DNA of 64,000 bases from Acidobacteriota bacterium (GTDB taxonomy: Bacteria > Acidobacteriota > Blastocatellia > RBC074). Shown piece by piece: positions 53,867 through 63,088 of this stretch; the first letter of the stretch is position 1; the number at the start of each line of letters is the position of its first letter. A program made the translations under genes and the position numbers. The stretch covers positions 43,302 to 107,301 of the forward strand of contig JAFDVL010000004.1 in NCBI GenBank assembly GCA_018268995.1. The letters run 5' to 3'. The notes under the pieces are model-generated. The model searched no databases and was not told the DNA's origin. It was given only the letters and a program-made list of their open reading frames with translations.

Positions 53867-55872
53867 CGCCCAAAACCAGCCCTTGTCGCCGCCGAAATTC
53901 CCCCACGCTTAAAGGGCTTGATCCGCAACCACGCTCTTGCGCTGCGCAATTGATAATCCGTCAGGCCAAAGGCTTTGGCTTCCTGTAGAACTTCCTTCGC
54001 AGGCTTCGCACCCGCTCTCAGCACTTCTCGCAAGAAGTCTTCGGCGTCGTTGCGTCCTTGTACGTCTTCTTCGCTTCCGCCCATTGAGAGAATGCGCGCG
54101 GCGGTCAATTCGCTTTCCCCCGTCCAAAAGAATTGCCCATCTCGAATCGTGAAGCCCAGCGACTTGCCCTTTTCCGAGAGGTTGTGTTTGTCGTGGATGA
54201 TGGCGCGTTGCGCGGGGTTGTCAGGATCAATGCCCACCAGCAATTCCACGCGCGCCGCCGCGCGCCAATCAATAGACGACATTCCGGCTTGGCGCGAATC
54301 GCCGTGTCCCTTCGCTTTGTTGAAGTGCCGAATCAAGAGCAGCGACGTATCCAGTTTCTCGGCAATGTCCGCCAAGCGTGTAGAAATGGCGCGCGCTTCG
54401 TTGGCTTTGTTAATGTCCACCTTCGCGCCTGTGTACGCAAAGAGCGGATCAATCACAACTAGCAACGGCCTGTAGGTAGCAATCATTTCGCTTAAGGACA
54501 GCAACCCGGATTCATCGAATGTGAATTTGTCTTGCGGCGCAAAGACGCGGCTGCAATCCGCTTCCGCCGCCACGAGGCGCGGTTTGACGGTATCGGCTAA
54601 GCCATCCTCAGCGCTGAGCATCAAGACATTGCCCTGCTCAACAAAATCGGTTTCCGGCAAGCCCTTGCCATTTGTGATGGCAGAGACAATCGCGCAGGTA
54701 AGCCACGATTTACCGATGCCTTCCTGCCCGGTCATCAACGTGATCTTGCGTTTCGGAATGTAGGGATACCACAACCATTCGACTTCCTCGGCTTGCACGT
54801 CCGCCATACAGACAACCGACACGGCAAGAGGTTCAGGCGTTGCCGCTGGCGAAGAGGTGCGTGAGCGATCTGGCAATGATTCACGCGCCAGCCCCATTGC
54901 CGCGCGAATGGCTTCGGCAGTGCATTTATGCCAGCAACCATACGCGCCCGTCGTTTCGTTGATGTGCAGTTTTTGCGCGCCCCCGCAAGCTGGGCAGTCG
55001 TAATAGACATAGCCACGCGATGTTGTTTTCTCGTTGTGCAGCTTGTCCGTATGCTGCCGCCTGTCAAACGAGCCAGCCCAATCCTTGCCTTGCTGTCCTT
55101 TACGTGATGGTTCTTCCGGCTTCGGCAGTGGCCTTGCCGCGAGTGCATACAAGTCAAACGGCGGGACAGTTTGCTGCGTCGCGGGATCGAATTTTTCGCC
55201 GCCAATCGTGCCGAGAGAAGAGATGCGATGCGGGCGTTCTGAAATGTCTTCGCCCTTCATCTTTCGCGTGCCAATGGCACAGCAAAGCCGCGCGGGATTG
55301 AAGACATTGCGGTCAATTTCCACCGCCGCCGTATCAAACAAGTCCGCGATCCGATTCAAGAAGGCTTGATTGATTGCCTTGTTATCATCGGTAAGCGGAT
55401 AATCCGGCAAGCGCACCAGCACATAACAGCCATTGCCAGAGAGTGCAGTAACGATGGCTTGCGCAGGAACGCCGACACTTACCAGCCAATCGCGCACAGA
55501 TATTCCGACTTCCGCCGCCGCCGCAAACTCGGCATCGGTGCTGGAAATGCCGCTAGGCCGACGTGGATCAATATCAATAAAAAACCAGCTATCGCAGAAG
55601 ATTTCAGTATCTTTAGTACGCTGACTGTCTTTGTAGCTCAGTTGTTTGAGCCGATTATTCGCACGCGCCAGCAAGTCACGTTTGCAGGGATTGAGCGAGA
55701 CAAAGACATTCGTCTTTCCATCCCATTGCTTAATCGCCTGCAACGCTTTGGCGGGGTCATCAAAATAGCCGACGTGGGAAGGCGATTTGCCTTCCCAGAT
55801 ACACACCTCAGTCACGCCATTTGATGCACCGTGACCAAGCAAAGCGAGAAAAGAAGAGGCCGTTTGGTTCAT
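53755..55872 (-). CDS. Primase-helicase (PrimPol-like plus RepA/AAA_25 ATPase), frameshifted near the 3' end
   Basis: A 705-residue replication protein. The N-terminal part (about 1-250) is PrimPol-like (WFFIDIDPRRP, LSGNGCYVLVRLPDYP). A zinc ribbon lies near 310-335 (CPACGG and CWHKC). The ATPase (about 390-600) has the Walker A TGQEGIGKS, Walker B LLVVIDPLFAYTG and RHFNKAKG. A winged-helix-like tail follows. ATG 55872 has GGGAG upstream and overlaps the previous stop (TAATG). The last about 50 residues are probably in the wrong frame: the original C-terminus runs on to 53669. Confidence 0.85.
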   Translation of the reverse strand: MNQTASSFLALLGHGASNGVTEVCIWEGKSPSHVGYFDDPAKALQAIKQWDGKTNVFVSLNPCKRDLLARANNRLKQLSYKDSQRTKDTEIFCDSWFFIDIDPRRPSGISSTDAEFAAAAEVGISVRDWLVSVGVPAQAIVTALSGNGCYVLVRLPDYPLTDDNKAINQAFLNRIADLFDTAAVEIDRNVFNPARLCCAIGTRKMKGEDISERPHRISSLGTIGGEKFDPATQQTVPPFDLYALAARPLPKPEEPSRKGQQGKDWAGSFDRRQHTDKLHNEKTTSRGYVYYDCPACGGAQKLHINETTGAYGCWHKCTAEAIRAAMGLARESLPDRSRTSSPAATPEPLAVSVVCMADVQAEEVEWLWYPYIPKRKITLMTGQEGIGKSWLTCAIVSAITNGKGLPETDFVEQGNVLMLSAEDGLADTVKPRLVAAEADCSRVFAPQDKFTFDESGLLSLSEMIATYRPLLVVIDPLFAYTGAKVDINKANEARAISTRLADIAEKLDTSLLLIRHFNKAKGHGDSRQAGMSSIDWRAAARVELLVGIDPDNPAQRAIIHDKHNLSEKGKSLGFTIRDGQFFWTGESELTAARILSMGGSEEDVQGRNDAEDFLREVLRAGAKPAKEVLQEAKAFGLTDYQLRSARAWLRIKPFKRGGISAATRAGFGRCLKTLKMRSWRLKMRKKIKLRIFSKITATKAVMAMV

Positions 55873-56093
55873 TAAGCAATCTCCCTTCTCGTTGCCTTGC
55901 GTGTTAATTGCGAAGCTGTGCTGAGCCATTCGGAAAACCTGCCGTAGCGCAGTTTTCGTGAGCAATCACCGCACACACCGACAATTGTGAGCGGTGGCGC
56001 TTCGATTACAACGAACGACCACGGAACGCGAAAGTCCCGCCCACACAGGCAGGTTTTTGTTGGTGTAGATTCTTTTTCGAGTTTATACTGCAT
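55872..56093 (-). CDS. Small zinc-ribbon protein
   Basis: A 73-residue protein with CLCG and CGDC about 25 residues apart, which should bind one zinc ion. ATG 56093 follows AAAGG; the longer frame to 56225 has a hydrophobic N-terminus that is probably spurious. It is coupled to the primase gene by a TAATG overlap. Role unknown, likely a replication accessory. Confidence 0.7.
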   Translation of the reverse strand: MQYKLEKESTPTKTCLCGRDFRVPWSFVVIEAPPLTIVGVCGDCSRKLRYGRFSEWLSTASQLTRKATRREIA

Positions 56094-56221
56094 ACAAGAA
56101 ACCTTTCTGATGGCCGGACGATCCTTGCACGAAAATCCGGCCATCTTTATTGGGTTAATAAGGACAGCGACCAGCAAAAACACGGCGGCCAAGCGAGTTG
56201 ATTTTGTGAGTCGCTGTTTCT

Positions 56222-56425
56222 TCATGATGCTTTGGATTGCCGAGCAGGACGTTCACAATTTCGCAGGTACGCATCAATGTGTTCTTGGGCATAACAAACC
56301 CGGTTATTAACGCGCAGGTAGCCCAACCGCCCCTCAATTCTTGCACGCCATCGTGTCGTTCGACTCCATGGCAAACCAAGCTGGTCGCACTCTTTTTCAG
56401 TGAGATATTTCTTTTCCATTCGCAT
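56222..56425 (-). CDS. AlpA/excisionase-like HTH protein
   Basis: A 67-residue protein, MRMEKKYLTEKECDQLGLPWSRTTRWRARIEGRLGYLRV onward, which has the winged-helix core of AlpA/Xis proteins ending AYLRNC. Such proteins activate excision or the element's replication operon. It is the first gene of the minus-strand replication module. ATG 56419 is an alternative start. Confidence 0.75.
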   Translation of the reverse strand: MRMEKKYLTEKECDQLGLPWSRTTRWRARIEGRLGYLRVNNRVCYAQEHIDAYLRNCERPARQSKAS

Positions 56426-56622
56426 TACCGCTTTTACTCGTTTCAACTATTACCTTGCATTTCCGCTTCGTTGCGGTTTGTTGCAGTAAGCGGCGGCAGT
56501 ATCCGGTAAGAACGTCGGATTCGAGTACCAAGCAAAAGGGCGATTTTCCGAGTACACCTTATGTCTTTTTGCGAGAGCGGTTTAGTGGAGTGTGGGACTA
56601 GGGAGGATGAAGGCTGGATGAA

Positions 56623-57651
56623 TTATTTTTCGCCATCAGTAGGCGGAGATTCTATCGAAGGAACGTCGTTGGGGGATTCAAGTTGTCTTTCTTTCCAAAC
56701 CAGACTGGATTTTCTGATTTCATCTTCTGAATTGATGACGCCTATACCAAACAATCGCTGCATCAACCCTATATCAAATGATCCAGAATCAATAAATTTC
56801 TGCATGCTTTCCTCGTTTATTGAGTTGTCAGGATCAAGTTTGCGACGTGCTTTATTTGCTTCAGAGAGACGGTTTTTTACGGTTTGAACTTCGCATTCAT
56901 CAATGTAGGCGAGGAAAGCATTTCGCAAAGCATCGGGCTTAACCAACCGGGGTTCCTGCCAATTTTCAAGGAACTCGATCATTTTTGTGTGATCCAAGTC
57001 TGGAAACTCTTTAAGCCCTTCTCGAATCCTGCGCCTCTTTTCTGATGAATTCCTCACCGTCCTGATTTCAGCGTAGAGTTGAGCCGCTTTCTCGAAATAT
57101 TCTGGTGGCCAAGCAAGGTATTTTATGAAGTAGGAGAAGGGGGGAGCAGTCAGAGAAAGTTCCCCACTTTTTGTTAGAGCATTGCATATTTTGCCAATGA
57201 CCTTTTTGACTATTTCAGGATTCGGAATCATTGGCGAAGGAGATGTACAGGCTCGTGCATATTGCTTGATAAACCAAATTACTAGAGGGTGACTGATATT
57301 GGATATGTTGTCTTTGATGGACTGAATAACATCAACGAGATATTGCCCTGAGTCGAAGCAAACAAGTAACAACGGCTTGCTGCTCTCTTTTTTCTCAATC
57401 AACACCCATACATCTTTAGGCTCAGACAGATTACGAATGGCTTGTTCAATTTTCTTCCATCGTGCTGTTATCTTTCCAGGCTGGAGATTGTTTACTAGAG
57501 AGAGTCTATCTATAAAGAGCTTTTCAAGCTCATCCTGTTTATCTTGTGGAAGCCTTGATATCTCGTCTTGAATCTCACGACGCCAGATTGAACACACTGT
57601 TTCCGTTTCTCTAAGATTGACATAAATCTTGGCCAATTCTTCAAAAGTCAT
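56623..57651 (-). CDS. Uncharacterised 342-residue cargo protein
   Basis: A soluble, mostly helical protein (MTFEELAKIYVNLRETETVCSIWRREI onward). It is not recognised, and no nuclease, NTPase or membrane motif stands out. ATG 57651 has GAGGGAGC upstream; the longer frame adds 26 doubtful residues. It stands alone between the excisionase gene and the nucleotidyltransferase pair. Its lower GC and position in cargo fit a recently acquired accessory function. Confidence 0.6.
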   Translation of the reverse strand: MTFEELAKIYVNLRETETVCSIWRREIQDEISRLPQDKQDELEKLFIDRLSLVNNLQPGKITARWKKIEQAIRNLSEPKDVWVLIEKKESSKPLLLVCFDSGQYLVDVIQSIKDNISNISHPLVIWFIKQYARACTSPSPMIPNPEIVKKVIGKICNALTKSGELSLTAPPFSYFIKYLAWPPEYFEKAAQLYAEIRTVRNSSEKRRRIREGLKEFPDLDHTKMIEFLENWQEPRLVKPDALRNAFLAYIDECEVQTVKNRLSEANKARRKLDPDNSINEESMQKFIDSGSFDIGLMQRLFGIGVINSEDEIRKSSLVWKERQLESPNDVPSIESPPTDGEK

Positions 57652-57773
57652 CGTGCTCCCTCTGTAAGGCCTCTCTGAAAAGATTTCGGCTCGTCCCATC
57701 GTGTCAGAGAACCACGATTGTTCCTGCATTGATCAGATGCAGGTGAGAGCGAGCCGAATGAGGTTTTATCTGG

Positions 57774-58034
57774 TTATGCTGTGGGTCTTTCTGCCACTGG
57801 ATCAGACATTAGCGAATGTCCTTGTAATTGCCAGACCTGCATCGCGGCAGTAATGCCCACGTATTCTTCCACTTGGGCGCGCAACTCTTGAATCTGGTCA
57901 ATGACTGGTTCTGCCATCATTGCAAAGCGCGCCGCATTCAGCGGTAGCACATCACGCTTAAGTGCGGCTAGACCGGATTCAAGATTATTGATGGCGTGCT
58001 GTGTTTGCTGCAATTGTTCGTCATTTACGATCAT
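57774..58034 (-). CDS. Small partner of a nucleotidyltransferase (toxin-antitoxin-like)
   Basis: An 86-residue helical protein, MIVNDEQLQQTQHAINNLESGLAALKRDVLP onward. Its ATG overlaps the stop of the nucleotidyltransferase gene by four bases (ATGA). Pairs of a DUF6932/MNT-like nucleotidyltransferase with a small MI-x-NE-type protein are common in accessory regions. Confidence 0.7.
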   Translation of the reverse strand: MIVNDEQLQQTQHAINNLESGLAALKRDVLPLNAARFAMMAEPVIDQIQELRAQVEEYVGITAAMQVWQLQGHSLMSDPVAERPTA

Positions 58035-58489
58035 AGCGTTATCCTCAATAAGCCTTTGCGTAGCTGGCTGGTCAACTGCTCCGGGTCTTCCAGTTTGACG
58101 CGCGAAAAGAATTCCATGAACTTTACCTGCGCTTCACTACCGGACAACGCGATCAGCACATCGAAGCCGTACAGCCGCCTGACCATACGCTTGGACTGGA
58201 CATTGTACTCCAACGGTCGTATTTCTTCCTGCAAATTGAAATCCGGCTTCAGCACGAGCAGCAAATCAATGTCTCCCGGTTTCTCTTTGGCTGTCACATA
58301 ACTACCATCAATAATTACGGCTTCCGCGACACCAGCTTTACGCGCAGCTTCGACATACTGGCGCAGCGTTTCAGTTAAGCGCATCCTGTGATCTGTGCCG
58401 CGAAACTGACCGAACGACTGCGCTACTTCGTCAATTGTGCAATCGTGTATGCCTTCTGGTAACACGCCATCTTGTAAATCAGGAATCAC
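58031..58489 (-). CDS. MNT-like nucleotidyltransferase (DUF6932-like)
   Basis: A 152-residue protein. GSYVTAKEKPGDIDLLLVL at about residues 62-80 has the Gly-Ser and Asp73-x-Asp75 pattern of the Pol-beta nucleotidyltransferase fold. GTG 58489 is the start because AGAGAGG lies seven bases upstream; a longer frame overlaps the integrase. Members of this fold include MNT antitoxins and toxins such as MenT, so the polarity of the pair is unclear. Confidence 0.75.
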   Translation of the reverse strand: MIPDLQDGVLPEGIHDCTIDEVAQSFGQFRGTDHRMRLTETLRQYVEAARKAGVAEAVIIDGSYVTAKEKPGDIDLLLVLKPDFNLQEEIRPLEYNVQSKRMVRRLYGFDVLIALSGSEAQVKFMEFFSRVKLEDPEQLTSQLRKGLLRITL

Positions 58490-58502
58490 AGTTTTCCTCT
58501 CT

Positions 58503-59648
58503 TCAGTTGATGAATGCCGTGCTGACAAGAGCCGTTTCGCTGGCCGCGTGAAATTGCGCCAGAGTTTCCGCCGCTTGTCGTGCGGTTTGTTCATTCACAT
58601 TCACGTAGCGCATAAAGGTACTGGTTTGCGTATGTCCAGTGATTTTCATAATCAGATGTCCTGGCATTCCTGATTGCACCATCCTGGTTGTTGCGGTGTG
58701 CCTCGTATCATGAAAACGAAAGCCCTCAATCCCCGCTTCACGACACGCCGCGCTAAAGCTATTTTTGAAATTATCCGACAAGCCAAAGACCAAATCATCG
58801 GACTTTGATGCGGACGTGTGCAAAGCGCGGAGTTCTCTTTCAACCCGTGGCGTCAGGCCAACAACGCGGCTGGTTTCTGTTTTTGTCGTAGTGGCGCGAA
58901 TGCGGATCAGCTTTTCGTCAAAGTCTACATCCGCCCAAGTGAGCTTGAGCAATTCGCCGCGCCGCATTGCCGTATCAAGCGCAGTAATGACAATCGGGCG
59001 AAGATGCGCGCGCCGCCCTGTACAAGCCAGTAATAATCGTTCCTCTTCTTCGCGTGAAAGCACGCGTTCGCGTTGTACCTCTGCGGCTTTGCTGATGAGG
59101 GAGGTTCCCGTTTCAAAGGGGCTTTTGATAAGCCAGCCAGAGCGTACCGCAAAACGGAGCGCCGCACGCAAGACTTCAAGCTCACGATTGACGCTCGCAA
59201 TGGAGCGAGCATTGCCGCGCACCGTTGTTGTTTTCAGCCGCGCCAAGCGGTAGCGTGCAATATTGCTATGCGTGATTGACCGGATTCTTTTTTCGCTGAA
59301 ATGCTCGGTGAGTGTTTTCAAAAAAGCGCGTGGCGATTTATAGGAGCGCAGCCCACTGATTTTACGGTCGCTCGCAAATTCAGCGGGTTGCAAGTGAGAC
59401 TTTTCGTATTCGTCAGCCAAGTCTTTGAATGTCATCCGCTCGGCATCCAGCAAGCGTTCGCCGTGCTCCTGAAGCTCGCGCCTCATCTTGTTGTAAAGCT
59501 CACGTGCGTGCGCTTTCGATTCCGCTTTCAGATGTTTTTCGCGCCGCTTCCCGTTGTCATCTGTCCAGACGTAACGCGCATAAAGCTGACCATCAATGAC
59601 GCGCCAATGTCTTTCGCGTCGTGCCTTTGCAGTTTCCGTTTTCGCCAT
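58503..59648 (-). CDS. int: Tyrosine-recombinase integrase of the element
   Basis: A 381-residue site-specific recombinase. An N-terminal arm-binding-like domain (residues 1-60, WRVIDGQLYARYVWTDDNGKRR) and a core-binding domain precede the catalytic domain: Arg in DTAMRRGELLKL, HDTRH, GHTQ, and the nucleophile tyrosine in FMRYVNV. It is adjacent to attR, as is usual. Candidate arm sites lie just upstream of its start. Confidence 0.93.
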   Translation of the reverse strand: MAKTETAKARRERHWRVIDGQLYARYVWTDDNGKRREKHLKAESKAHARELYNKMRRELQEHGERLLDAERMTFKDLADEYEKSHLQPAEFASDRKISGLRSYKSPRAFLKTLTEHFSEKRIRSITHSNIARYRLARLKTTTVRGNARSIASVNRELEVLRAALRFAVRSGWLIKSPFETGTSLISKAAEVQRERVLSREEEERLLLACTGRRAHLRPIVITALDTAMRRGELLKLTWADVDFDEKLIRIRATTTKTETSRVVGLTPRVERELRALHTSASKSDDLVFGLSDNFKNSFSAACREAGIEGFRFHDTRHTATTRMVQSGMPGHLIMKITGHTQTSTFMRYVNVNEQTARQAAETLAQFHAASETALVSTAFIN

Positions 59649-59694
59649 ATTGCAAGCCTTTCTTCAGCCTTCGGTTTTTGCTTCCACTTCAGAT

Positions 59695-59717
59695 TTACTT
59701 CCACAGTTACTTCCACA
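59695..59717 (+). repeat. Right pair of candidate integrase arm-binding sites
   Basis: TTACTTCCACA occurs at 59695-59705 and 59707-59717, the same 11-mer and 12-base period as at the left end. A partial copy (GCTTCCACTTC) lies at 59680. They lie between the integrase start and attR. I see no gene in 59649-60188. Confidence 0.72.
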
Positions 59718-59843
59718 GTTGAAGTTTACAACGTGCAATTCACTGAAACAACAAGAAAACTAGAATCCCTACAAATGGCTTTTAATAAACAGTTTATGAG
59801 ATATGCTGAAAAAGCGAGAAACAGGCTGAAACAGACTTTGCAC

Positions 59844-59896
<53 letters not shown>

Positions 59897-60188
59897 TGCA
59901 ATAAGTTATAAGGGCCACGGAAGTGGCTTTTATTGTTGGTCACGCTTTTTGTCACACCTACGCTTAGTTTGCCTTTCATCCTTGCTTCTCTGTAAAAAAT
60001 GATCTTCTGTAACTGACGCCCGCTCCAGCGGAAAGGCAGATTTTATCGAGCAAGTATCTTGGTTGATTCGCGTGAGGCCCCCGTCCAGCAACAACGATCA
60101 ACGAGGATCACGGCAATATTCAACTGTTTCCTTTTGCGCGATCTACTCAGATAGCAGTGTTCTCAAGGTAATAGGGTAAAAGCTCAGA

Positions 60189-60722
60189 ATGCCAAAACCG
60201 ATACAATATTTTGCAATCTGGCTGGTGCCAGGTCAGCCGGACAACGAGTATTTCGCTGGGCGGATCCAAGACTTTAGCCAACGCTTTGGAGCCATTCCCT
60301 TTCCGCCACACCTGACGCTATATGCAGGAGTCAATCAGCCGATTGAAAGCATTCGGACTGCCATCGAAGTCGTTTTTCGCGGGGTCACGTCGCTAACGTT
60401 GGTCGGCACAGGGCTTCAGATTTCGCCGTCTTTTTTCAAAACCTTATTTGTCGAATTCGCTCCGCATCCTGACTTGGCTGCGCTGGCGCTTCGGCTTCAG
60501 CAACAACTTGATCCAGTGCGTCAGCGGGAATTTCATCCTCATTTGAGCCTGCGCTATCACGATCTGCCATTGCAAGAAAAAGAAGCGCTCTTGACCCAGA
60601 TGACTTGGGAAGCCCGCACAATTCGGTTTGATGAAGTCTGCGTAGTGTTTCCGCCGTCTGGCGAACGCGGATGGAAAGAGATTGCTGCCTGGAAAACTGT
60701 GTACAGGCAGCAAGTGGGGTAA
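60189..60722 (+). CDS. 2H phosphoesterase (LigT/CPDase-like)
   Basis: A 177-residue protein of the 2H superfamily. Two His-x-Thr/Ser motifs, PHLTLY (about residue 40) and HPHLSLRYH (about 117), form the active site that cleaves or ligates 2',3'-cyclic phosphates. Substrate cannot be predicted: it may be RNA ends or ADP-ribose 1'',2''-cyclic phosphate. Confidence 0.85.
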   Translation: MPKPIQYFAIWLVPGQPDNEYFAGRIQDFSQRFGAIPFPPHLTLYAGVNQPIESIRTAIEVVFRGVTSLTLVGTGLQISPSFFKTLFVEFAPHPDLAALALRLQQQLDPVRQREFHPHLSLRYHDLPLQEKEALLTQMTWEARTIRFDEVCVVFPPSGERGWKEIAAWKTVYRQQVG

Positions 60723-60732
60723 CAAACACTCG

Positions 60733-60748
60733 TGGCACTGCTCTTGCT
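60733..60748 (+). promoter_or_regulatory. Sigma-54 promoter of the macAB-like operon
   Basis: TGGCAC, five bases, TTGCT, with GG and GC ten bases apart, is a consensus -24/-12 element. Transcription would start near 60760, about 35 bases before the macA ATG. Confidence 0.82.
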
Positions 60749-60794
60749 TTAAAGCAGTCTCCGGCTAGCTACAAATCGGAGAGGAGCAGGGGCT

Positions 60795-62252
60795 ATGAAA
60801 ATGCACGCCACAGGAAAGAAGCTAATTTTATTACTACTTAGCGCGATGAGCCTGACTGCAATGCTGCTTGTCTGGTGGGTGTGGAACCGCAATGCAGCAG
60901 GGGCAGAATTCATTACAGCGAAAGTGGAAAGAGGAAATCTGCGCACATCAGTCAACGCTACCGGAACGCTTCAGGCGGTGACGACAGTGCAAGTTGGCAG
61001 TCAGGTATCCGGCACGATTTCAGCTTTGTCTGCGGACTTCAATTCCGCAGTGAAAAAAGGGCAAGTGATAGCACAACTTGATCCGGCGCTTTTACAGGCA
61101 CAGCGCGACCAGGTTAAAGCCAATCTTGAACAAGCACGCGCGAATCTTGCCAACGCCGAGGCACGGGTGAAAGCTGCGCAAGCTTCCGTCGAAACGCAAC
61201 GCGCCGGAGTTTCCAGCGCCGATGCAAACCTGGCTGCGCTCAAGGCTCAGCGCGACGATGCACAAAGCTTTTTCGAGCGACAAACCGCCTTGATCGAAAG
61301 CGGCTTGATCACCCAACGCGAATTCGAGACAGCACGCACGAGCTTGCGCGCAGCAGATGAACGGTACAAACAGGCCGCAGCGCAATTGCAACAGGCGCGC
61401 ATCGCTGAGCAAACGTCTTCAACCGCCGGACTGGCACAAGCGCGCGCCGATGTAAAACAGGCACAGGCGCAGGTGCAACAAACCGCTGCCGCACTGCGTT
61501 TGGCTGAAGTGAACCTTAGTCACACCACGATTCATTCGCCAATTGACGGCGTCGTTGTTTCGCGCAACGTTGATGTTGGGCAAACGGTCGCGGCAAGCTT
61601 ACAGGCTCCCACACTATTTACGATTGCCAACGACCTGACGCGAATGCAGGTCATTGCCAATATTGATCAGGCAGATATTGGCGTCATCAACGAAAGCGCG
61701 CGCGCCAGTTTCACGGTGGATGCCTTTCCGGGACAGCGTTTTTCGGGGGCGATTCGCCAGATCCGCCTGAATCCGCAGAACGTGCAAAATGTTGTGACGT
61801 ACAACGTTGTGCTGGATGTTGAGAATCCCGAATTGAAGCTGAAGCCGGGGATGACGGCGAATCTGACGGTGACGATTGCGGAGCACAACAATGTGCTGAG
61901 AATACCGAATGCTGCGTTGCGGTTTACGCCGCAAGGAGTCACGCAAGAACAAATCCGTGCAATGCTAAATGCCGATGCGGGCGACAAGCGCGAAGAGCGA
62001 CAGCGCGCAGGGCAAACAACCGCCATCATCCAAGGGCAGCGACGTATTGTCTGGACGCTGAGCGCGGACAAACAACCGCAACCGAAGAAAATCAAGCTTG
62101 GCATCACAGATGGCGTGAATACTGAAATTATCGAAGGCGAACTGAAAGAGGGAGATGTCATCATCACAGGGCAAACCGTCACCAACGCCTCTCCCAGCGG
62201 CACGCAGCGCCCGCCCGGCTTCAGCACACAAACCGGCCCGCGCATTCGATAG
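60795..62252 (+). CDS. macA: MacA-like periplasmic adaptor (HlyD family)
   Basis: A 485-residue membrane-fusion protein. One N-terminal anchor (residues 8-28) is followed by a lipoyl/barrel half (VNATGTLQAVTTVQVGSQVSG), a long alpha-hairpin (about 80-230) and a beta-barrel/membrane-proximal domain (GQTVAASLQAPTLFTIANDLTRM). It links the MacB transporter to an outer-membrane channel. Start has GGAGAGGAGCAGGGG upstream. Confidence 0.92.
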   Translation: MKMHATGKKLILLLLSAMSLTAMLLVWWVWNRNAAGAEFITAKVERGNLRTSVNATGTLQAVTTVQVGSQVSGTISALSADFNSAVKKGQVIAQLDPALLQAQRDQVKANLEQARANLANAEARVKAAQASVETQRAGVSSADANLAALKAQRDDAQSFFERQTALIESGLITQREFETARTSLRAADERYKQAAAQLQQARIAEQTSSTAGLAQARADVKQAQAQVQQTAAALRLAEVNLSHTTIHSPIDGVVVSRNVDVGQTVAASLQAPTLFTIANDLTRMQVIANIDQADIGVINESARASFTVDAFPGQRFSGAIRQIRLNPQNVQNVVTYNVVLDVENPELKLKPGMTANLTVTIAEHNNVLRIPNAALRFTPQGVTQEQIRAMLNADAGDKREERQRAGQTTAIIQGQRRIVWTLSADKQPQPKKIKLGITDGVNTEIIEGELKEGDVIITGQTVTNASPSGTQRPPGFSTQTGPRIR

Positions 62253-62272
62253 ACAAGGGCGATCAGGGTTTT

Positions 62273-63088
62273 ATGTTACTCCAGGAATCTACAGCATCTG
62301 CTTCCATCGCGCCGGGCAAAGCATCGCCGAGCGAAGTGATTCGGATGGAGAACATCCACAAGATTTATAGCTTGGGCGAGGTCGAAGTACATGCATTGCG
62401 CGGTGTCTCGCTGACCGTACAGCGCGGCGAATTCGTTGCGATTATGGGGTCATCCGGTTCCGGCAAATCTACGTTGATGAATATTATCGGCTGCCTTGAC
62501 CGTCCGACGCGGGGAAATTACTGGCTTGAAGAAGAAGATGTTTCGCAGCTTTCCAAGGACGAGCGCGCCGATATTCGCAGCCGCAAAATCGGCTTTGTCT
62601 TTCAAGGCTTCAATCTGCTCGCGCGCACCGATGCGACCGAAAACGTCGAGTTGCCGATGTTGTATGCGGGGCTGGACACTGCAACGCGTCACCAACGGGC
62701 CAAGGAAGCACTGGCGGCGGTTGGCTTGGCCGGGCGCGAACAAAACTTTCCCAATCAGCTTTCCGGCGGGCAACAACAACGCGTCGCCATCGCCCGCGCC
62801 CTCGTGAATCGTCCGGCATTGATCCTGGCCGACGAGCCGACAGGTAATCTGGATTCGCGCACTTCGATAGAAATTATGGGCATCTTTCAAGCCCTGAATC
62901 GCACACAAGGCATCACCGTTTTGTATGTCACGCACGAGCCGGATATTGCTCAGTATGCGCAACGGGTAATTGTGTTTCGCGATGGCAAGATCATCCGCGA
63001 TACTCCTGTTGCCAATTCTCTTGATGCGGCGGAAGAACTGCGCAACCTGCCCGTACCAGTGGCAGAAGAGGAAAGCGAGGTCACATGA
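62273..63088 (+). CDS. MacB-type ABC ATP-binding protein
   Basis: A 271-residue ATPase. It has Walker [10 protein letters not shown], the Q-loop ([12 protein letters not shown]), signature LSGGQQQR, Walker [14 protein letters not shown] and the switch histidine in YVTHE. The first 24 residues precede the conserved start (MENIHKIY), so translation may begin at ATG 62345. The stop overlaps the permease ATG (ATGA). It belongs to the macA operon. Confidence 0.93.
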   Translation: MLLQESTASASIAPGKASPSEVIRMENIHKIYSLGEVEVHALRGVSLTVQRGEFVAIMGSSGSGKSTLMNIIGCLDRPTRGNYWLEEEDVSQLSKDERADIRSRKIGFVFQGFNLLARTDATENVELPMLYAGLDTATRHQRAKEALAAVGLAGREQNFPNQLSGGQQQRVAIARALVNRPALILADEPTGNLDSRTSIEIMGIFQALNRTQGITVLYVTHEPDIAQYAQRVIVFRDGKIIRDTPVANSLDAAEELRNLPVPVAEEESEVT

